A stretch of DNA of 28,311 nucleotides from a virus: the IMG/VR virus record IMGVR_UViG_3300032053_000396, positions 1-28,311 of that record. One strand, given 5' to 3'. The translations under genes were made by a program, and so were the position numbers. This document shows, one piece after another, positions 6,656 to 15,800 of the stretch. Below the pieces are notes generated by a model, which was given only the letters and a program-made list of their open reading frames with translations, was not told where the DNA came from and ran no database searches. How positions within the stretch are numbered: the stretch's first letter is position 1; each line of letters begins with the position of its first letter.

Positions 6656-8181
6656 TGGAAGCGTTCCAGCTGCATGACTGAAATTTTTTCTAGTTCGTCT
6701 ACGAAGCCGTAGAGCATAGCAGCTTTTTCAATTTCGCCTTTGTCTAAATGCCATCCGTTGAATCTCGGCTGGAACAAGGCACCCGCCTCATCACCATCCT
6801 TGAAGACCTTGGTGGCTTTCACTCTCGCCACCCTACCAACATACTTGTCCGGGTTCTTTAGCATGTCCGTGGCTTCGTCATGCTTGAATCCACCTACTTG
6901 GCCCACTATAGGTCCACCGGGAGTCCAAGAGTAGCTAATTGCCCCAGCTCTCTCATAAGGCTTCCCCGTCTTACCGCTTACGGCCGGGTGAACCCCGCGT
7001 ACATACACGTCGAAATCGGGTGCAAACTTGGCCTTGATTGGAATGACTGGGTCATTAGGAGATACCAACACCACTCCCTCATCAGTCAGAGGATGCTGCT
7101 TTGACCTAATACGGTTGAGCAAGTCGATCTTTTCTTCTGGGGTCGTAGCTAGTTCTGGCAGCCATGCTGGCCCAAAAGACTTCTCCACCTTCTTCAAGAC
7201 GTCGAGCTGCTGAGAGTATGGGGCACCTTCCATAGACTTTCCGTGGTACTGCACCAAGCCGTGTGGATAGACCTGCAGTTTGACACCGAGCTCCGCTTGC
7301 TTCTTCCGGCTATCCCACACCTTGGAATTGAGAAGGCCCCCGAGAGTCTCTAGAGGTATGGCCTTACCATCTTTGTCTATGCCCAGGATCTCTACACGGG
7401 CAATAGTACGGTCTAACTCTTTAGGCACCTTGGTCTTCAGCAATTCTGGAATCTTGTGAGTGTGCTCGATAAGGCCAGTCTTTGCAATTTTGGCTACTCG
7501 GTAAGAGAACAACCTCGGTGCTCTACCTGCCTGTAAATCTAAGATACCATGAGCTCCATTGAGCTTAGGCATCATGGCCTGAGTGGAATCAGTAGGGTCT
7601 ACCTCGTCAGGGTCAATTTCTTCGAACGTGAGTTTTTCCGCTGGTAGCTCCGGACGGTTCTCGCGCGTTTGGGTTTTGTTATGGATGAACCATTTACCTT
7701 CTTGGTCTTTGCGGATCGAGTATTCTTCCGGCTGTGTGCCCTCGTAAAGATTGAAGCGAACTTTCGTCCCAGCCTGGTCAGTAGAGTCAGCATGATAAAC
7801 CTCCGCAGTTGTTCGACGACCTTTAACAACCTTGCCCTTACCATACTGAGTAGAAATATCTCCCCAGTAGTTCATGTACGGGATAGTGTGGTCAAAAGTC
7901 GGAATGACCCTCGCCATTTCCCCTGGACCCGGTAACTCCGTTCTCTTTGGAAGAACAAATGAGTGAGCAACACCTGTAGCTGGATTTCCTAGTCGGATGT
8001 CAACGTGAGTTCCAGACCTCACAGCTAGATGAGGGTGAGCTGAAAACTCCCAATGCTTCGGTTCCTTGACCGTTGGCAAGGGCGTGATCTTCTTCTTAGA
8101 CACCCCTGGTCCAAGATCACCTTCCCGATAGTGCTCCCGTTCTTTGGCAGCCGCCATCTTGCTGAAGTCCAGGAGTCTCAC
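6652..8181 (-). CDS. ATP-dependent DNA ligase fused to a LigD-type 3'-phosphoesterase domain
   Basis: The 509-aa protein has two enzymatic parts. Residues 42-150 resemble the LigD 3'-phosphoesterase: HVDIRLG (H59, D61, R63), SFVLPK, and DHTIPY with H98 and Y102, the same HxD and H-x3-Y spacings as bacterial LigD. The first active-site His is less clear, perhaps H51, since the loop is two residues longer. Residues 200-400 carry nucleotidyltransferase motifs: PKLNGAHG (candidate adenylated K206), ARVEIL (E264), TDEGVV (E368) and IKAKF (K383, K385). The C-terminal part up to about 490 fits an OB fold. The enzyme should heal 3' ends and seal nicks. No polymerase domain or Ku gene is in view. The start is GTG with a poor SD; ATG at codon 9 is an alternative. 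The last residues hold an FVDELEKIS motif discussed in the findings. Confidence 0.85.
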   Translation of the reverse strand: MRLLDFSKMAAAKEREHYREGDLGPGVSKKKITPLPTVKEPKHWEFSAHPHLAVRSGTHVDIRLGNPATGVAHSFVLPKRTELPGPGEMARVIPTFDHTIPYMNYWGDISTQYGKGKVVKGRRTTAEVYHADSTDQAGTKVRFNLYEGTQPEEYSIRKDQEGKWFIHNKTQTRENRPELPAEKLTFEEIDPDEVDPTDSTQAMMPKLNGAHGILDLQAGRAPRLFSYRVAKIAKTGLIEHTHKIPELLKTKVPKELDRTIARVEILGIDKDGKAIPLETLGGLLNSKVWDSRKKQAELGVKLQVYPHGLVQYHGKSMEGAPYSQQLDVLKKVEKSFGPAWLPELATTPEEKIDLLNRIRSKQHPLTDEGVVLVSPNDPVIPIKAKFAPDFDVYVRGVHPAVSGKTGKPYERAGAISYSWTPGGPIVGQVGGFKHDEATDMLKNPDKYVGRVARVKATKVFKDGDEAGALFQPRFNGWHLDKGEIEKAAMLYGFVDELEKISVMQLERFQ

Positions 8182-8195
8182 GTTTCACCCGGGTT

Positions 8196-8681
8196 TTATT
8201 TCTGTTCTAAATAGGAATCCAGCGCTGCACAAAAGCTATCCACAAATCGTTCTTTCCCCACAACACCGATAGTGTTCTTGGCATCCTGGAATTGGGCTAC
8301 GTATGCACCCAGCTCGGGAACTTCCTCAATGGCTACCGAACCCTGCCACACATTGTCCGCGGCCTTCTTGATCTTGTCAGTCATGTCCATAGGAAAAGCA
8401 CAGTCTTTAGACTTCACTTCTCGTCGGCCGGGTACATATGTACCACTATCGTTGTATGATTCTGGGTACCACCGGTCTTTCCTTCCATTACGAGGGAACA
8501 GATGCACCAAGAGGTCATTCTTTTTTACCTCATACTCAGCAAAGTGCGTGCTGAAAGTATCCACCGGGGATAGGTCACGAACGATAGTCTTGGATTTAGA
8601 ATGATCCACGCCCTCGTAGGCTTTCGACAACTGACTAGAGGCATCTTTGGCCCACTCGGGCACCGGCATACTGTTACTCAT
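8196..8681 (-). CDS. Hypothetical protein, 161 aa, in the virion operon
   Basis: I do not recognise this family. The product is soluble, without signal peptide or membrane helix, and of mixed charge. A Cys in DCAFPMDMTDK and one in FCAALDSY are the only cysteines. The start is taken at the ATG at 8681 (MSNSMPVPEW) because AAAGGAGA lies just upstream. An in-frame ATG further up at 8750 would lie deep inside the preceding gene. ATG at 8681 overlaps the upstream stop by 8 nt, so translation is likely coupled to the 299-aa gene. Position suggests a virion or assembly role; this is inference only. Confidence 0.8.
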   Translation of the reverse strand: MSNSMPVPEWAKDASSQLSKAYEGVDHSKSKTIVRDLSPVDTFSTHFAEYEVKKNDLLVHLFPRNGRKDRWYPESYNDSGTYVPGRREVKSKDCAFPMDMTDKIKKAADNVWQGSVAIEEVPELGAYVAQFQDAKNTIGVVGKERFVDSFCAALDSYLEQK

Positions 8682-9573
8682 CTTGGTCTCCTTTTTCCTC
8701 ATCTTTTTTGGCGTTGCCATTATCCTCGCCGTCTCCGCTGTAACTTCCACCGGCCACCTTATCGATAATGGTATCGATAGCTTTGATGTCCGGATCCTTG
8801 TGCTTCATCATGATTTGACGGAACATCTTCAACTGCTCATGCAACCCGCCGCCCTCGGAATAGAGCAGTTCATAAAGCCCCAACAGTCTGGATGTAATGG
8901 TAGAGAAAGTCGTCATCACATCTTTACCGTCGGGAAGAAATCGCAGGTATTCCAACCTGAAGTATGACTGTCGGAAAGCTTCCTTGAGCGCCCGTCCACC
9001 ATCAACTGAGGGACTAAACCCTGCCCGGTAAAGAGCTTGCTGCTCTCCACAGTACAGCGATGCCAAAAGAGCATCTTTAGCAGGGTTTCCCTGCATCAGG
9101 TCATTCCAGTATGCGTGTGGGGTGTTCGTCACATTCCAGAAGTAGTGATGGTAGGTATCTACCATCCTAGAGGTCAACTCTGGGGTCAACCGATACTTCA
9201 AGTTGAGCTTTTGCGCGATAATCTCATGTGGGAGCCTTCCCATCAAAAGGATGTGGAGGTCATGCTTGATGAGCATATTACCGGACACAAGATCAGAAAT
9301 CACCCGTTGGTCATCCTCAGTGGGATTCCAAAGAGTAAAGATCTTTTCCTGCTTCATGAACTCCACAGTCTCCCTGTGGTTAGGAGTATGAAACCGGAAA
9401 CCAGCAGGAGGAGAGAACGCGCTACGAATTCGGCCGTACTCTGTATCCGAAAGGTATGGTAACCCAAAAGACTTCAATGAGTCATTGAGGCTAGACGCAG
9501 TGACAGAGGACTCATCATCACTCCAGGCCTGCGCTAGACTGTACTTCAAGAAATATTCGCTAGGATGTCCCAA
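8674..9573 (-). CDS. Hypothetical protein, 299 aa, with a helix-turn-helix-like segment and acidic tail
   Basis: The start is a TTG at 9573, supported by AGGAGAG a few nt upstream; no ATG lies nearby in frame. Residues about 100-150 (LLMGRLPHEIIAQKL...LTPELTSRMVDTYHHYFW) resemble a helix-turn-helix followed by a Y..YFW helix, a pattern found in some phage DNA-binding or small-terminase-like proteins. The resemblance is weak. The rest is mainly helical, and the last 25 residues are acidic and Gly-rich (GDGEDNGNAKKDEEKGDQDE). The gene follows the 674-aa gene by 13 nt and overlaps the next gene. It may be a DNA-binding assembly factor, but function is not established. Confidence 0.8.
   Translation of the reverse strand: MGHPSEYFLKYSLAQAWSDDESSVTASSLNDSLKSFGLPYLSDTEYGRIRSAFSPPAGFRFHTPNHRETVEFMKQEKIFTLWNPTEDDQRVISDLVSGNMLIKHDLHILLMGRLPHEIIAQKLNLKYRLTPELTSRMVDTYHHYFWNVTNTPHAYWNDLMQGNPAKDALLASLYCGEQQALYRAGFSPSVDGGRALKEAFRQSYFRLEYLRFLPDGKDVMTTFSTITSRLLGLYELLYSEGGGLHEQLKMFRQIMMKHKDPDIKAIDTIIDKVAGGSYSGDGEDNGNAKKDEEKGDQDE
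8687..8693 (-). promoter_or_regulatory. RBS that sets the start of the 161-aa gene
   Basis: AAGGAGA on the minus strand lies 5 nt before the ATG at 8681, inside the last codons of the upstream gene. It decides for 8681 rather than the upstream in-frame ATG at 8750. Confidence 0.7.
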
Positions 9574-9586
9574 GGCTACTCTCCTG

Positions 9587-11611
9587 TTACGACATTGACG
9601 AGAAACTTACTTCCTTCTCCTGAAGGCAGCGAAGACCACGAATGACATCCTCTAGGGCAACAAGCATACGCTCAAGAGCCGCTTCCGGAATGTCTTTCAG
9701 TCCCAGCCGTACCGCCACAAGCATTTCAGAAATCTTGCTGGCTGCAGCCTCAAACGCGGGCATCATCTCTACAAATGTAGAAATATTTTCCGCATTCAGG
9801 AACCCCAATCCCAAAATCTTGTCAGCTGTGAGGGAGTCGTCCAGCAACGAGGCTTCCTTAGCTAAAAAGTAGTTATGGATAGGAGGGTCTAGCTCATCCA
9901 AACTCTTTCGTATACTGGCGTAGGCCGATGCCATCTTCTCGCTGAATGGTGTAATGACCCTCACCCCGTCAAACGACATGAGCTTACCTTTAGCCGCCTG
10001 ATTCAGTGCCTCTTTGCACATCTCAGGAGAAATACCCAAGGTAACCCCCAAGAACTCAGCATCAGCCCGATTCAAGAACTTGGTGTTGTCCGTTGCCAAT
10101 TTGGCCACGGCAGGGCCTCTCCATGAAAACACATCCCGGTCGCCAACTAGCTCAGCTACTCCGCTTTCCTTACGAGAAGAAATCTTAGAGAAGCCCATTG
10201 GATCACTGACTAGCTCAGTTCGACCGCGGAGGGGCATCCAGTTGATTGATGTTGGGATACAATAATCCGCGTCTCCCACCCGAATCACTTTCTGCATGGA
10301 GTCGGAGTAGAAGAACGTAAGTCGATTCCCGAAGTCATCAGATGCGTTGTAGCGAACCATGCCGTCTGGTCCACGAGTCGTACCATTCACTGTCATGGGT
10401 ACAAATGCTCTGGCCGTACCATGATCCAGGTAGTAAAGAGCACCGTAACCCGCAGGTGTACCCTTCGGTAGATCGGTGGACTTGCCTGCCATCTCACCGG
10501 CAATCCCTTCTTGAGTAGCCGATTGAGAGCCATTATTGAACAAGGCCAGAGGAAGCGGTTGAAGGTCCATGGACAGCAATTGAGGGAATACCCACCCAAT
10601 CATGCTGTTGCCATTGATGTCCTGTACCTTCCATAGCCCGAAAGCATCGACGACCTTGACCTCTTCGGCTTCCATAGTCTGCTTCACTGGGGAGTCGGGG
10701 CTAGCTGTCAAGGTACCATCGCCTTCAAGCCGACCCGCCAGATCTTGATCACCAGCTAAGTCTTGAGCCACATCCATGGACACATTTTCCTCTTGAGGAG
10801 CAAACATGTCTGGGTTAGCCCATTTCACCTTCACGTTCCCATCAGCCAGCTTTGTAAGCTGAACTACGGTAGGACGAAGACTGGACCTGACGACCTCTGC
10901 ACTCTTCTCCAGATTCACAATAGTCAATCCAAGAGCAGAACTAAATGCACACTGAACCCCTTCAGATGCTCTATGGATAGAGGCTCTCAATGAAGGGTCA
11001 GTACATGCGGTCTTCAGCCTCTCCACATGTTCCGGAAGCACTCTTCCGTGAAGCTGAGGGAGGAGGGGAAGGGCGCTGAGCTCGGTGTGTGCTTGGGCGC
11101 TACCAAACTTTACACCACCCGAACCAAAGCCACCATAACCAGCGCGGACTGGGGGCTGCATATCCTGGACTAACGACGGGTCGTATGGGCGAGTACGCGC
11201 AGCATCCATTGTCTCTGGACGAAACAACGCCGCCCGGAGTCGGCTTTCAGTGAGATGCTGGTACGCCCGACCGTGCATGAACACGTCGAATGGTGCCAAC
11301 ATTTGCTCCCGAACGATGATGGGAATGTGGACCTTTTCCACTCCGGACATCTGCATTTCATCTGATGTCATGGAACTCTTTGGCCGCACTTCGATGGAGC
11401 CAAATGCAAACCCTTTTTGCTCATCCAGCTTGTCGAGGATGACGTTAGGGTCGAAGTCAGCCATGTACGGGAGTTGTTTATACGCTTCCTGCATGACTTC
11501 CTGCGGCCACATATCTACGTTGTCACTCAGTCGAGTGAGCATACCTGCAAGTTTCTCCTCACCTTCAAAGTGAAGAGCTTGATCCAAAAAGAGTGATTGT
11601 GAGCTTGCCAT
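9587..11611 (-). CDS. Putative virion structural protein, 674 aa
   Basis: This large protein has no enzymatic motif. The first 130 residues are mixed helical (LPYMADFDPNVILDKLDEQKG), then comes a Gly-rich linker near residues 155-170 (RAGYGGFGSGGVKFG). A beta-rich centre follows at about 320-480 (for example YLDHGTARAFVPMTVNG), and an all-helical C-terminus from about 560 (LLDDSLTADKILGLGFLN). Such a multi-part layout and the place directly after the spike gene suggest a baseplate, tail or head-vertex component, as in other large-genome phages. A TAGGAGAT sits before the ATG and overlaps the upstream stop region (10-nt gap). No membrane segment or signal peptide is seen. The call is by context and overall resemblance, not by a named domain. 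Confidence 0.7.
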   Translation of the reverse strand: MASSQSLFLDQALHFEGEEKLAGMLTRLSDNVDMWPQEVMQEAYKQLPYMADFDPNVILDKLDEQKGFAFGSIEVRPKSSMTSDEMQMSGVEKVHIPIIVREQMLAPFDVFMHGRAYQHLTESRLRAALFRPETMDAARTRPYDPSLVQDMQPPVRAGYGGFGSGGVKFGSAQAHTELSALPLLPQLHGRVLPEHVERLKTACTDPSLRASIHRASEGVQCAFSSALGLTIVNLEKSAEVVRSSLRPTVVQLTKLADGNVKVKWANPDMFAPQEENVSMDVAQDLAGDQDLAGRLEGDGTLTASPDSPVKQTMEAEEVKVVDAFGLWKVQDINGNSMIGWVFPQLLSMDLQPLPLALFNNGSQSATQEGIAGEMAGKSTDLPKGTPAGYGALYYLDHGTARAFVPMTVNGTTRGPDGMVRYNASDDFGNRLTFFYSDSMQKVIRVGDADYCIPTSINWMPLRGRTELVSDPMGFSKISSRKESGVAELVGDRDVFSWRGPAVAKLATDNTKFLNRADAEFLGVTLGISPEMCKEALNQAAKGKLMSFDGVRVITPFSEKMASAYASIRKSLDELDPPIHNYFLAKEASLLDDSLTADKILGLGFLNAENISTFVEMMPAFEAAASKISEMLVAVRLGLKDIPEAALERMLVALEDVIRGLRCLQEKEVSFSSMS

Positions 11612-11621
11612 GTGAAATCTC

Positions 11622-12794
11622 CTACGCTGTAAATACCTTAGATGACACTAAAGAAGCGAGCTGGGCAGGAAATGGTGCCATCTCTGCCATAGCGGTTGTT
11701 GGTCCCACAGGAGCTGTGCTTGCAATCCTACTGATGGCCATAATGAGATTGGACATAAAAGTTATCCATTGCTGGCCCTTGATTATAGGCTCTATGGCAC
11801 TCGCCCCACCTAGACAGGTTTGCGGGGCATCAATAACAACTTGAGAGGCACTCTTCACCGTAGCCTTGTTGGCCCCGTCAAAAGTCGCCTCACCCCCGCT
11901 GGACTTTATCGACACGTCCTTCTTAGCCGTTGCGGTAAACAGACCCCCGTAGTTCATAGCCACATCCTTGCCGACCGTTATGCTGAAATTCTGGTTCACC
12001 GTCAACGTCAAATCTTTCTGAGTGCCCCAAATTACGTTCCCCTCTTTTGTAATCTGTAGGGTGCACACATCCTTTGCATCCTCGAGACCAGACTCCCTAA
12101 CAATGAGCTCCAGTGTAACCTTACTGTCAGCCCCATGGGAACCAATACTCAACTCAGCAATATGTCCTGGGTCATTTGCCTTTTCTTTGGCTCGGAGCTT
12201 AAACAGAGCAGGTTCATCCCCTGTTGGGGTCTTGTCGGGGCGGTCGATAGACCAAATAAGGTCACCACCAAAAGCGTTGAGTTCAAAATTCTCACAGAAA
12301 TTACGGATGATATTTCGGATTGGCACATACATAGTCTGACAAGTAGGTGTAGCCCCTATCTGCAGTACTCCACCCCTTCGCAACACTACGAAATTCTCAT
12401 CCCTAGTACGCAACATGATATCGCCAGGATTGAGGTTTTGACGGTGGCACCGATAGTTGATGTTGCCGTTATCAAAGGGGGCTTGGAACCCCAAGATGAA
12501 CGGGGTAGCCATCCTTCCAGTGCTAGGGAAACATACCCAGGCGTAGGCCCCCACTTCAGGCACCACGTAGATACCCTCCCCGTTAGCGTAGTGGAAGTAC
12601 GGGCTCATCACTTGAATGTCGAAGAACCTCTTATTGGCAATGGATCCTACCGCATCCACAGACCAGCTCTCTATATTGACGTTAACGATACGAACTGGCT
12701 CGATGTAGGAAGGAAGGTAACTGCCCTCCGCCATCCCCATAGACTGACGGATAGCTTTGTCTTGAGCCAATTGAGCGTCAATTGAAATCGGCAT
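11622..12794 (-). CDS. Baseplate spike / gp5-like OB-fold protein
   Basis: The 390-aa product has an N-terminal OB-fold region (about residues 30-115: VRIVNVN..., then GAYAWVCFPSTGRMATPFIL) like gp5/VgrG hub-spike proteins. After a linker (LNPGDIMLRTRDENFVVLRR, GGVLQIGATPTCQ) comes a long repetitive beta part at about 240-335 with short alternating strands (LTLTVNQNFSITVGKDVAM, DVSIKSSGGEATFDGANKAT). This is typical of a trimeric beta-helix needle. The C-terminal 55 residues are hydrophobic and Ala/Met-rich (FMSNLIMAISRIAS). It would form the tip that pierces the host envelope. The gene lies 14 nt after the RNA polymerase stop and 10 nt before the 674-aa gene, so it is in one string with both. 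No lysozyme domain is present. Confidence 0.82.
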   Translation of the reverse strand: MPISIDAQLAQDKAIRQSMGMAEGSYLPSYIEPVRIVNVNIESWSVDAVGSIANKRFFDIQVMSPYFHYANGEGIYVVPEVGAYAWVCFPSTGRMATPFILGFQAPFDNGNINYRCHRQNLNPGDIMLRTRDENFVVLRRGGVLQIGATPTCQTMYVPIRNIIRNFCENFELNAFGGDLIWSIDRPDKTPTGDEPALFKLRAKEKANDPGHIAELSIGSHGADSKVTLELIVRESGLEDAKDVCTLQITKEGNVIWGTQKDLTLTVNQNFSITVGKDVAMNYGGLFTATAKKDVSIKSSGGEATFDGANKATVKSASQVVIDAPQTCLGGASAIEPIIKGQQWITFMSNLIMAISRIASTAPVGPTTAMAEMAPFPAQLASLVSSKVFTA

Positions 12795-12808
12795 TGTTCA
12801 GCCCGTCT

Positions 12809-15800
12809 TTAGTACAACCAGGGTTCTTTCTCTGTACCTTTACCAAACTCTGAACCCCTAGCCATGCCCGGAATTGGGTGTGTGGAATGAACTAGAGACC
12901 TCCACCCCTCTGATGCAGCGTTGATAATCGTTTGTTTCAAACCTCGACTCTGAAGCAGTGCAATCCAGTCCTCCTGCAAGTCCAGGGGCAGCATTGCCGC
13001 GCCCTTGAGAACCGGGCTGTGAATTATCGCTTTCTTGTCCTTTGGTAGCTTCCTATTGAAGTCCTCAATCTCTGAGGTGGGTGACATATCCCCACGAAGC
13101 AACTCGGGGTGACTTCCTGGATCTTTAACCTCGCTCAAGTTCGTCAGGGCCCGAACAAAGGTCTCTGTATTTCTCCGGCTCAAAGGAGAGGTGTTCTTGT
13201 AGACTCCCTGAATCTCGTTGACCAAATAGCTTTGCACCGAATTGAGGCCTGTCAGTTTCAGCATCTCACGAGGGTTCTTCGGTCCAAGAGTAATGGCATC
13301 TCCCTTTTTGACTGCGTCACCTCTCTTAACCACTAGCTCGCGGCTCCCTGGAACGTAGTGTCGTTGACCCTTAATAAAGACGTCCCAACCACCCGCTGGG
13401 TCCTTATCGATCTTTTCTATGTGACCATCAGCTTGGGAGAGCACCGCAGACCCAGGCAGGCGTTCCGGTAGACCGAGGAGCTGGTTGAGGCGAGTGAAGG
13501 TGCTTGCCGCCTGAGTTCCCCTAGCCCCTACGATCCCCCCGGTATGAAAAGAATTATGGGTACGGATACCATTAGCTGTAAACGCCTTACTCTCAGTGGC
13601 CAGGTCATAGGTCCATCCTTCATAAGATACCGGCTTCACTGATACTACTTTTCGATAAGATCCTTTGTATGCTGGGCCATCCACCGGTTTGTTTCGTTTT
13701 ACTCCGGTCAACCTAACTGGAAGAGTGAATGAAACTCGGTACCCTTGATGCTTAGAATACCGTCTCCAAGGAGTGGAATACACAGCGGGAATTCCCCCTA
13801 GAGATAAAACAAGCGCAGTAACTTGGGACACTAACGCCACGCTTGTCGTATCGAAGCAGATCTTATTTTTGGTAATTGTTCCATCCCCGTCAATTAAACC
13901 AGACAACAGGTCAAGCCGTCCTATTGAAGACAAAACTGCCCAACCGGGAGGAAGAGTTTTCCTATACGAATGAATTCCACACTGCTGCCATAAGTTTCTG
14001 CTCAGTTCAGTGTCATTCAACTGAAGGATCTTAGGAGAAGGTTCCGTAAAGATCAGTTTTGCCTTCTTCAATTCTGCTTTTATACGAGTTCGCACGGCCC
14101 CAAACTTTTGAGATATGTCGGCCGACAATATTTTCCAGTGCAGACCATAAGAAGCGGTGTTCCTATGTTTTCTACCTTCCTTCATACGAGGCATAGTTTT
14201 TAGTCTTCTTACGTTACCTTCTGTGACAAAAATACCTAAGAGATATGGGGGCAGCGGTAATCTAGTTTTTTGACTGTCTTTTCCAGGTACCCATACTGAA
14301 GAGGTTCCCATCTCCATATTCTCTAGATTTTTAGCATCAACTACGATTTCCTGCTGATCTTCATACAGGCTGCGAAAAATGCTGAATGTTCCTTTACAAC
14401 TGGGGCAGCGAACAGATGTTTTTGGATTTGTCCTGGAAGATAATTTCCAGTGTCCAACAAACTTTACGGGGTCATCACCCCCACAGTGTGGACAAATCAC
14501 AATACATCGACGAGCCCAATTAGGGTGGTTCCCTTGGACTACAACAGCGTGACCATCCTCTAACCGTACTAAGTTCATAACATCGTCCGGAAGATGTCTT
14601 TGGATAGTGTAAACTCGTGTAAACCGGTCATAGTCCCAGACTTTCCAGCCAGAAGATATTTTGGTCTCTAACCCGTTATCGTTATCTACGGTGGAATCTA
14701 TTTTGTTCCAAAGCTGATCCAGCGTAAGAATTTCCATAAGGTCTTTTGGGTTGAGAACTGACACCAAAGTTCCAGAAGCTACGCAGTTCATTGAAAGCTG
14801 GGTTGCAGGTTCTCCTAATGCTTGCGCTGCAATGACACCTACATTAGTGCCCACTTCATGCAATTTTCCTTCTTCGTTGATACCGTAGCATTTGGCGCAG
14901 AGGCCTTTGCCGTGTGCACATTTCAGGGGCGTTCGGATTCGTATATCGGCAATCTTGTTGTTCTTGAACCGGTTGAGTAGGTCTGGGGTAACAAGAGTAC
15001 CGTTAGGAATTACCCCTTTATCTTTTCCTATTCTTGAGCCTAAATCAATGTCCCCTACAGTGTACCTGCCAATAATACCGCGGTCGTCAATACCCATTCG
15101 TATTCCAGTTCCCGTGCCGCAGTCCTCACTGACTATCATTTGGTCCATAGTAGTTTGCATGATCTGCTTGCTAGCAAGACCAGGTTGCCAGGTTCCTTCA
15201 ACCCTATTGATCGTTCCCATACGGGCACCGTGCATAGCTGTCCAGTAGGAACCAATGTCTAGACCCTCTGAATAGGATTTTGTGATAGGAACCGGAACTA
15301 TAACCCCCTTGGCGTCAGATACGAGCATAGGGGCAACAGTCATTTGCTTAAACTGGTCCCAGTTACCCTTCGCACCGGACTTCACCCAGTCGTACATACG
15401 GTTTTGTGAACCCTCTAACTTTTTCTTCACGGCAGAATCTATCTTCTTGCCTGCGTCTGAATAGATCCGAACTACCTCTTCATCCTTCTTCTTCTGAGAG
15501 AATTTCGAATTTGTACGAACGTGAGATTCCTCTTTTTTGGCATGATCCAAAACAGAATCTCGTTCATTTGCATAGGACATAAAATCTTTGAGGCTTACGG
15601 ACAGACCGGTGGAGGCCTCATTACCCAAGTCCTTCAATTTGTCGGCCACACGAGCGAAACTTCCCCGCTCTTTTTGTGCAACCTCAGTTAGAAGATCTGT
15701 GAGGTTATCCTTACCAAGGGTGAATTTGGGGTCGTGCAGAACCTTTTCGTGTCTATCGGACGGGGGCAGCGCGTTATAGACCATAAGTCGCCCGACAGAC

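Noticed and set aside
12135-12785. Plus-strand 216-aa open frame
   Set aside because: It is antisense to the spike gene, and its composition fits a shadow.
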